From positions 682,001-746,000 of the forward strand of contig QYRS01000007.1 of the NCBI GenBank assembly GCA_006503535.1: 64,000 nucleotides of DNA. Direction: 5' to 3'. Below the pieces are notes generated by a model. The model was not told where the DNA came from and made no database searches. It was given only the letters and a program-made list of their open reading frames with translations. Below, one piece after another: positions 57,546 through 64,000 of this stretch. Origin of the DNA: Arthrinium phaeospermum. Its lineage: Eukaryota > Ascomycota > Sordariomycetes > Amphisphaeriales > Apiosporaceae. The position numbers and the translations under genes are program-made. How positions within the stretch are numbered: position 1 is the first letter of the stretch; each line of letters opens with the position of its first letter.

Positions 57546-60071
57546 TCAGAAGAGCTGCCACTCCCGATCCCAAGGCTTGTTGCCCCGGGAGTAGTCGATC
57601 CCGTGCTTGTAGCTGCCCGTCAGCTCCTCCTCGTCGACGCCGCAGTGCGTCTGCCCGTCGCGGCCCTCGAACCAGCCGAGGCCGTACGTCTTGCCCAGGC
57701 CCTCGAGCTTCCGCACCATCTCGGCGTTGGTCAGCTTGGCCGTGCCCACAAAGTCGTACAGCATCTTGCTCTGGTGCATGAACGCCAGCACGCTCGAGAT
57801 GGTGTTGGGCTGGCGCGGCAGGAACGGGTGGCGCCGGCGCACAAAGACGATGGTGGCCACGACGAACATGTAGAGCAGGATGAAGCACGTGAGCGTCAGC
57901 GAAATGGTGAAGGATGCCACAGTTTCCTGTCCAGAGTTGATCGTGTTTCCCTGGCGAGGCACATTTCCCAGCCCATCCTCGTCATGATAATCTTGGGCCT
58001 GGCCAATAAAGTCCCTGCCGGACACGGTCGCTAAACTTGTCACAAATATGGTAAGAGTCTCGGAAAGGACGGTGCCGAAACCGACGAGGAAGACCATCCA
58101 ATGCCGGTTGAGAAGCGCACGCAACGCTACCCAAGCGAAGGGCATGGCAGTGTAATCCAGTGCCAGAGTCTTTGCAGGGGCGTGCCTTTTGGAAAGTATA
58201 TAATAAGGCTCCATCATTCGAATGCTGGTCTCAAGGGAGCCCCACGCCAACTTGATCGAGACTGCGAGAGCAGTCACAACCCAGGGGGCTTTGTCTGTCA
58301 GCTCGTTGGCTTGAGTAAACAGGACAATCGGGACGAAAGCTAGGAATAGCAATATGCCAATGATGAACGGCACGCCGCCCTCCGCCCGAAGCATGAGCGG
58401 GTGGGGATTCTCCGACACGTCGATTTCCTTGGACTTCTCCTTGTTGTTAGTCGACATTGGTGTAGAGTCGTCCGGTGCCAATGAGGAGTTGCGGAGAACG
58501 TAACGATGATTCTTCAGTTTGCGGTGGATATCCTTGGGCTTTGCGACATCCATGTCCTTGAAATCCATCATGATGTGGCTGACCACCGCCATGGAGGCCA
58601 GCCCGGCAATGCCTTTCACATCAGCTAGGAGCCCAGACCTCCTGCTGTGAAGTTGGTAGAACAAGACGCAGCCAAGGACTGCTATAATCACAAAGGTACT
58701 GGTGAGGAGTCGGGATAACACCGCACTCATGACAATCGTCTTCTCCTTATGGGGATCAGCCAAGCGATCGGCCCTGCTTGGGGTCATGATGATCGATGCA
58801 GCTCCCAGTGTCGGGACCAAGGAGACGGCCAGCATTGTTGCAACGGACGAGACTGCGACAGCATAGTGTTTGCGCTGGAAGGCTCGGAAGGGCCGGGAAA
58901 AGCTGAAACCGGTGATATAGTCGACATTGATCGATTCGGCAGCAAGCGCTCCGCCGTCCTTGGACATTTGGTAGAACGCCTCTAGTCGCTGGACTTCCAC
59001 ATCCGTAATCTGCCATAGCACGCCATACGTGACTGTGACCAGAGTCGGCACAAACCTCAGGACGAAGTAGTGAAAGGGGTCGATCTCTTCGGGTGTGCTA
59101 AACCTCATCAAAGGCTGCCGTGTCGAGGACTGATAAATCAGTTGCACCCCAACGGCGAGAAGAAGGGATATTAAGGTCAAAGCTAGTAGGTAAGGCCACC
59201 GCATCGAGAAGGGTTTCCAATTAGGCTGGGGATAAAATATTTCTGTGTTCTTGCTCGATTTCGGGAAAGTGGTTTGGCGCATGTGGTTGGGGTCAACCCC
59301 TAGGGGCGTTGGGCCGACCATGTTGCTCAAGTCTACCCCGGACTGTTTGTCCACTGGGTCTTCGATGATAACTTCTATGACGGCACCGGTCTTGTTGGCC
59401 TCGCTTTGGCCCAGACCTTTGATGGCCTCTTTCCTGGTCGTCGCTTTCCGCCTAAGTGTGAAGGAGCGCGAAAAGGTTCGCTGCACCGTAGGGCTGGTCG
59501 CTAACAACATGTCGCTTTTAATCTGCGTTTTCGGGACATCGCCAGCCCCTATGCCTCCTGTCAACTGCCCGCTGGCTTCTTGTTTTTGTAACAGTTTGTG
59601 GAACTCCTCGTCCTGAACCCCCATAGGCCCTGAGAAGGAGGTCACATCATAAAGTGACCCGTAGGTCCCCTCATCTTCCGCCGGTTGGCTTTCGGACGCA
59701 GCGAACGGAGCTGCAGCTTTCAGCAAAGACATATCGTAGCCCTCGTCTTCCACGAGGGTGTCTTGGGATTTTGCGCGAAAGCTTTTATTTCGGGAAGCCC
59801 TTGGCGGACTATCGTCGGTTCTTTCAAGAGGCCGGTATCCTGCCGGGCTCCTCAGAGGGGTTGACCAGAGACTGCCAGCGTGTGAAGGAATGCGCAGTGT
59901 TGACGAATCATCATGCGACTGCAGAGAGACCAGAGAGTCTCGGCCCTTGTTGCGTGAGGGTCCATGCTCATCGTAAGGGCTCTCTGATATATCCGAGACC
60001 TTGTGCGATAAGCGGTGATGGGACCGGGCCGTGGTCGATGCTGAGGGCAAGGGTTCATCTTGCTGCGCCAT
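57546..60071 (-). CDS. spr: Spray-like DUF3433 multi-pass membrane protein
   Basis: The intron-free frame runs from ATG (CAT at 60069-60071) to TGA at 57546-57548, 841 aa. The first 290 residues are polar and Ser-rich with basic patches. About eight transmembrane segments follow in two similar halves: WPYLLALTLISLLLAVGVQL, a segment in PTLVTVTYGVLWQI, AVSSVATMLAVSLVPTLG and FVIIAVLGCVLFYQL, then VPFIIGILLFLAFVPIVLF, WVVTALAVSIKLAWGSL, MVFLVGFGTVLSETLTIFV and LTCFILLYMFVVATIVFV. The halves echo each other (DVEVQRLEAFYQMSKDGGAL; TSIRMMEPYYILSKRHAPAK), as expected for the duplicated DUF3433 unit. This matches Neurospora spray, linked to the hyphal calcium gradient and branching. That function is inferred by family. 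The last 350 coding bases are much more GC-rich than the rest. Confidence 0.9.
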   Translation of the reverse strand: MAQQDEPLPSASTTARSHHRLSHKVSDISESPYDEHGPSRNKGRDSLVSLQSHDDSSTLRIPSHAGSLWSTPLRSPAGYRPLERTDDSPPRASRNKSFRAKSQDTLVEDEGYDMSLLKAAAPFAASESQPAEDEGTYGSLYDVTSFSGPMGVQDEEFHKLLQKQEASGQLTGGIGAGDVPKTQIKSDMLLATSPTVQRTFSRSFTLRRKATTRKEAIKGLGQSEANKTGAVIEVIIEDPVDKQSGVDLSNMVGPTPLGVDPNHMRQTTFPKSSKNTEIFYPQPNWKPFSMRWPYLLALTLISLLLAVGVQLIYQSSTRQPLMRFSTPEEIDPFHYFVLRFVPTLVTVTYGVLWQITDVEVQRLEAFYQMSKDGGALAAESINVDYITGFSFSRPFRAFQRKHYAVAVSSVATMLAVSLVPTLGAASIIMTPSRADRLADPHKEKTIVMSAVLSRLLTSTFVIIAVLGCVLFYQLHSRRSGLLADVKGIAGLASMAVVSHIMMDFKDMDVAKPKDIHRKLKNHRYVLRNSSLAPDDSTPMSTNNKEKSKEIDVSENPHPLMLRAEGGVPFIIGILLFLAFVPIVLFTQANELTDKAPWVVTALAVSIKLAWGSLETSIRMMEPYYILSKRHAPAKTLALDYTAMPFAWVALRALLNRHWMVFLVGFGTVLSETLTIFVTSLATVSGRDFIGQAQDYHDEDGLGNVPRQGNTINSGQETVASFTISLTLTCFILLYMFVVATIVFVRRRHPFLPRQPNTISSVLAFMHQSKMLYDFVGTAKLTNAEMVRKLEGLGKTYGLGWFEGRDGQTHCGVDEEELTGSYKHGIDYSRGNKPWDREWQLF

Positions 60072-63000
60072 GGTCACCGTTGCGCCGATTCTAGGGTATC
60101 ATTAAGAACGAGGTAATAAAATGTCGGAAAGACGCCGTTGAAGCAAGCAAGTGTAGAAGTATAATGAAGTGGAGGCCTGGGCGCATGTATCTTGCACATG
60201 TAGATAGGTAATCTACTAGGCCAGTCCAGGCAGAACGTGACTTGTTGACTGAGCGTAAGCAACAATAGATGCAGGGCTTCTCAAGGAAATGGTCACCGAG
60301 CACTCCGGAACATATGACAGCTTGGCCACAAGACAAAAGCAACCAGCGCTTTCCGTGTTATTTGTTCAGCCCTCCAGGTTGGTGTGAGATAAGGTATACG
60401 ATGGAGATTTCCCACATACAGATCAGGTATGGTTGGGCAAGGGGTGAGGGCAGGTTTGATGTATGCCGTCCGAGGATAAAGCTTGCCTGCAGGCACGAAA
60501 AAACAAGGTTACCGGGTCATGAAGATGGGATGGAGGAGACGAACCCATGGCTCGGGTTCAGCCCCGAAACGCCCAAATTTCGTCGGGTCGTCGCCTGAGG
60601 GCTGAGGCACCCCGGCCCCCAAACAGGAGCGCACAAGAAAGAGAGAGCGGGAGCGAGATCAGACGGTTTGATCAGCGCGACCTTGCTTGCCAAGCAGCCA
60701 AGGTCAGCTCCAAATGTCCCCCTCCCTCGTGTGCTCTGTCCGTTAACTTTGGAACAGCATCACGAAGAGTGGTAGCTCCGGCGGCAAGGAAGGAGGCTAG
60801 ACTTCTTCTGGGAAGCAGGTGAAGCAGGGGGAGGCCTCATGGCGCTCTCCAACGGCTGACATGGCGGGGTTCTGTCCAATCAACTGTCCAAACTTTATTT
60901 TTGGGAAGGGGGCGGCTGCCTGTGTTTAAAATAGCATTACTGCTTTTTTGCAAGAGTAATATCTCTCTGCAGAACAAAGCAGCTGCAGTAAACTATTATT
61001 AAGTGCTCGCCGATGAACGAGAGGACGCGCGGAAATGGGGGGCTGGATCTGAGTTGAACCGACGGGAGAGACGGATTGATCACTATAGTATCTATCGTAG
61101 CACATATGGTTTTGATCTGGGTATTTGTTCAAGCTCACATGTTTCCCGACACGGACTTCTGGGGTAGGCTATACAGCTTGTAGCTTGGCATCCTGGTGAC
61201 AGACGAGACAACTACCTGCTAAGCAGAGACCGGATGAACACACCATGTTAGTAATTTGGTCGGAGAAAGTGTTGGTTATCATGATACCTCTGCTGACCTG
61301 TCTTTCTTTCTCATCCAACTGCGAAAACATCGCATCTCCAGCCAGTCTTGTTTTCTGGATGTACGAGATAATTAGCCGACGACTCCTTAAAACTCACAAA
61401 TCGCCTTTGCGGCCAATGGATGGGGGCAGCCCCGACCCGAACCCATTACAGCGATGGGTAACCGGTCGCAAGGAAACACCCTGATCCCCAACGCAAACAC
61501 CTGAGACGTATGCGCCGGGCCGGCGATTTGCATAGCATCCGAAACCGTGATATGGGGTTCTGCCCCGAGTCATGACCCGGTCAGATGTGGAGGTCCCGTC
61601 GCCCTGCATATATTATCCGGAACCGCACGATGGAACCAACCGGTAGGCATAGTCCATGCTTTGAAGACGCAAGAAAAGTAGGGGATTTGTATTTCCCTCT
61701 CTTTCGCACCAAATCCACGATATACATACTATCGGCCCAGCAACAGGAGGCGGAAGATCAAACAAGACTATCACGTATCACTACCTAAGATTCTCGCATC
61801 TTTGACCCTGCCATTGCTGTCATACCTTGGATATGTCAGGTCCGAGCTCGTAGCAAGCCAACATGGTAGACCCGCCGCTTCGAAATATCTACTGAACTCT
61901 CTTTCACGATAGAGACTACCTAAGCTAATAACGGGACTGTGAGCGACTTGGTCATCCCCATCGCCTACCTCAATACTATCGCGCACTGCTAAGACTTTCC
62001 TCTTCCGTGATCGCACGATAGGAATACGCCCATAGTGTACCGTCCCGAATCTAGACCGTTTATCCAACTGGTAGCAGAGAGTCATGTAGGTCCTTTATGG
62101 GCATGCCGACGTGATACCTACTCGGCCACTCTCCGCCACAAAAGGCAAAACGAAACACCACCACCTACAATCGCATCCGCGCCAACATCGTCGGCTAGCA
62201 GGTAGACGACCAAAAAAGAAAACTGACTCGGGAAGTCTATCCAGTCTAGTTTAATCCGTGGCGCGGTTTAGAGTGAGCGCTACTCAGGACGGGTAGGAAC
62301 AGCGCTCTTCGTAGCGCCCGCGCGGGCTCCGGTTCCTGACTTGCCCTCTCTCCAGCCAGTCGCTCCAGCAACTCCGGTCTGCTGGAAAGTCGTCTTGGGC
62401 GGAGCCGCCGGTCAACCGACGAAGAACTGCCAATTGATACACATGGTAGGAACACGCGAGCTGTATGTACATCTTGCAGTAGTGCCCCGAGACGGGATCT
62501 AGTCATAGGGTAAGCACCCAAGCAGGAACGCGCTACATATTACCCAACGTCACGTCGTAACGAGTCGTTACCGAAGTCGAGCACCAGCTCTATCGTTTCG
62601 TCGTTTTACTATAGCCGTTTCAGCGGTTGTTTATTTACCTTATTTACAGTGCTCCGTGCCTTAGGAAGCATATATAACAAGGCGCCCTATAGCTTCATAG
62701 ATGAGTGGAGCAGCGTAATGAGCCCAAGCTTGCTTTTGCCCCATTGCCTGACCTGACCAGCAACGCTCAGGTGTAAATTGCGCAAAAGAAGAAGAAACCT
62801 GGTTCGACATCGCGTCATTCCATTGAAGAACACTGACGAGATCGACCGTGTGCTTGCCTGCCCTACCGTAACGGGGATTTGTCCCTCGGGCACCGCGCTT
62901 GGTGGATATGAACCAGACTTTTCGAACTGGACCAAGCAAGGGCGGAGTCCCTCTCGTGTGCTCTCTCCTCGTGTTTGTTCGTATGGCGTCGGTGAGCATC

Positions 63001-63538
63001 TCAGTTGGAAATCCACCAGATGATGATAGGCTGAAGTAGTTTGACCGTAAGCAATGCTGCGCCTTCTCGAAGGCACTCTGTAATTTCTGTAATTTCGCAC
63101 GGGCAACCTCCCATGCGCGTGGCACTTTGACTACCAAGGTGAAGATCCCGGCGAAAGAGTGGGACGGTTGATCAGTCCAATTAAAGTAAACGATAAGGTT
63201 TGACACCAACAGAAGCGATGAACAGGCACTGAAGATCATCCATTATTCAAGATTCGAGAATGGTTTGACAGATCGTCTGGATTTGTTTGTGTAATAGCCA
63301 GTTGTATCAAAACTGCTGTAGTAAGATATATACAAGAATTTTAATCTAGAAATTTTTCATAGTCCCGCGAGATGACAGCGTCATCTGGTTTCCCTCCTGG
63401 GAGTTCCCCCGTAAACGCCTTGTCCAAGAAACTTGAGAGACATGTCCTGCCCCCCAAGGCCACAAAATGGAGCATTCGTGCGCCAAGATAGTATATTCCA
63501 AGAAGAATAAATTTTCGTGACGTTTCGTTGCCAGCGGC
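60072..63538. other. Gene-poor region, 3.5 kb
   Basis: The left part should contain the promoter of the spray-like gene. No complete gene is supported. 61770-62700 has a different texture on the minus strand (Arg-rich open frames at 61771-62085 and 62246-62521, CpG-rich patches) and might be a decayed mobile-element fragment, but no terminal repeats or conserved protein motifs were recognised. TATATAA is present at 62671-62677. Confidence 0.4.
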
Positions 63539-64000
63539 TTAAGCGCCGGTAACGGGCTCGTTGAGCCACCAGGTGACCTCGCCGCGGCCAACATCAAGGC
63601 TGCCGAAGAGGTCCGTGAAGGCGCCCTCGGTGACATCGATAGAGCCAGGCGCGCAGCCAGGGCAAGAGTCACGGATAGTGGCCTGGGTGGTCTTGCCCTT
63701 GGCGCTGATGGTGATGGTCTTGTCGCAGAGGATGTTGGCGGGCTGGTCCACGCCGTAGCTGGTCTTGCCCTGTCCGACCTTCATGAACCAGTCCTTGGAG
63801 ACGGCGACAACGTTACCCTTGGGGGCGCTGTCATCGTAGCCGCAAGATCCCATACCGGGCTGGTAGTAGGTGATGTCACCGGTGAACTTTTCACCTCCAC
63901 CGGACGAGGGGGCGGAGGGAGCAGAAGGGCTCTGGGCCGGCGCCTGTTGAGCAGTGGTCTGGGCAGGCGGGGGAGGTGCGACAGTGGTGGGAGAAGGAGG
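63539..64000 (-). CDS. Expansin-like secreted double-psi beta-barrel protein, 3' part only
   Basis: The frame is open from the right edge to TAA at 63539-63541; 153 C-terminal residues are visible and the start lies beyond 64000. A Pro/Ala/Gln/Ser linker (about 35 residues) is followed by a single RlpA-like double-psi beta-barrel domain: GDITYYQPGMGSCGYDD, then VAVSKDWFM, ILCDKTITI, RDSCPGCAPGSIDVTEGAF and GEVTWWLNEPVTGA. The paired Cys and the CPGC...SIDVT block are typical of small fungal expansin-like, barwin-related cell-wall proteins. Family members are usually secreted; the signal peptide would lie outside the window. Whether it binds wall polysaccharide or loosens it cannot be told from this part. 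Confidence 0.85.
   Translation of the reverse strand, partial: PPSPTTVAPPPPAQTTAQQAPAQSPSAPSAPSSGGGEKFTGDITYYQPGMGSCGYDDSAPKGNVVAVSKDWFMKVGQGKTSYGVDQPANILCDKTITISAKGKTTQATIRDSCPGCAPGSIDVTEGAFTDLFGSLDVGRGEVTWWLNEPVTGA

Noticed and set aside
62661..63239. 192-codon minus-strand frame with an ATG and a hydrophobic N-terminus
   Set aside because: The start resembles a signal peptide, but the rest has irregular composition, no codon preference and no recognisable motif. Kept only as part of the unexplained 61.8-63.3 kb region.

Overview
The window is nuclear DNA of a filamentous ascomycete, most likely Sordariomycetes and possibly Hypocreales. I infer this from short introns with GTRNGT donors and CTRAC branch sites, long pyrimidine-rich leaders, several kilobases between genes, and families such as spray/DUF3433, FLC, VAC7 and CCZ1 in typical fungal forms. 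The genus cannot be read from the sequence. Eighteen genes are supported, one cut by each window edge, plus one possible gene relic. No CRISPR array, confident tRNA or rRNA gene, or intact transposon was seen.

Layout. 1-317: C-terminus of a zinc-knuckle protein, perhaps a Mit1-type chromatin remodeller. 1.3-3.65 kb: a His/Gln-rich CCCH zinc-finger protein whose last exon seems frameshifted. 5.28-5.67 kb: a GC-rich coding-like island without a complete gene. 6.6-9.8 kb and 11.4-13.1 kb (both minus): two large low-complexity proteins of unknown function. 15.3-17.3 kb: ribosomal protein genes RPL10 (minus) and RPL30 (plus) sharing a 389-bp promoter. 20.2-22.2 kb: a coiled-coil protein. 22.2-28.6 kb: a gene desert. 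28.8-31.7 kb: VAC7. 32.7-38.2 kb: the divergent pair PRP6 (U5 snRNP) and DIM1 (18S rRNA dimethylase). 39.1-40.6 kb: a dysferlin-domain protein. 42.3-42.9 kb: a small LEA-like membrane protein. 43.3-45.0 kb: the Cys-Gly dipeptidase DUG1. 45.9-48.6 kb: CCZ1. 50.4-52.7 kb: an FLC-family TRP-like membrane protein. 57.5-60.1 kb: a spray-like protein. 63.5-64 kb: the 3' part of an expansin-like double-psi beta-barrel protein.

Two functional themes stand out. The first is RNA and ribosome biology: RPL10, RPL30, PRP6 and DIM1. The second is vacuole, endomembrane and calcium biology: VAC7, CCZ1, FLC and spray within about 32 kb. Everything looks like housekeeping or conserved fungal genome, and I found no clear new multi-gene system. 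The best leads are gene-model details: a 34-nt terminal exon in FLC, a possible mitochondrial form of DUG1, the frameshifted CCCH exon, the RPL10/RPL30 promoter, and GC-rich gene ends.
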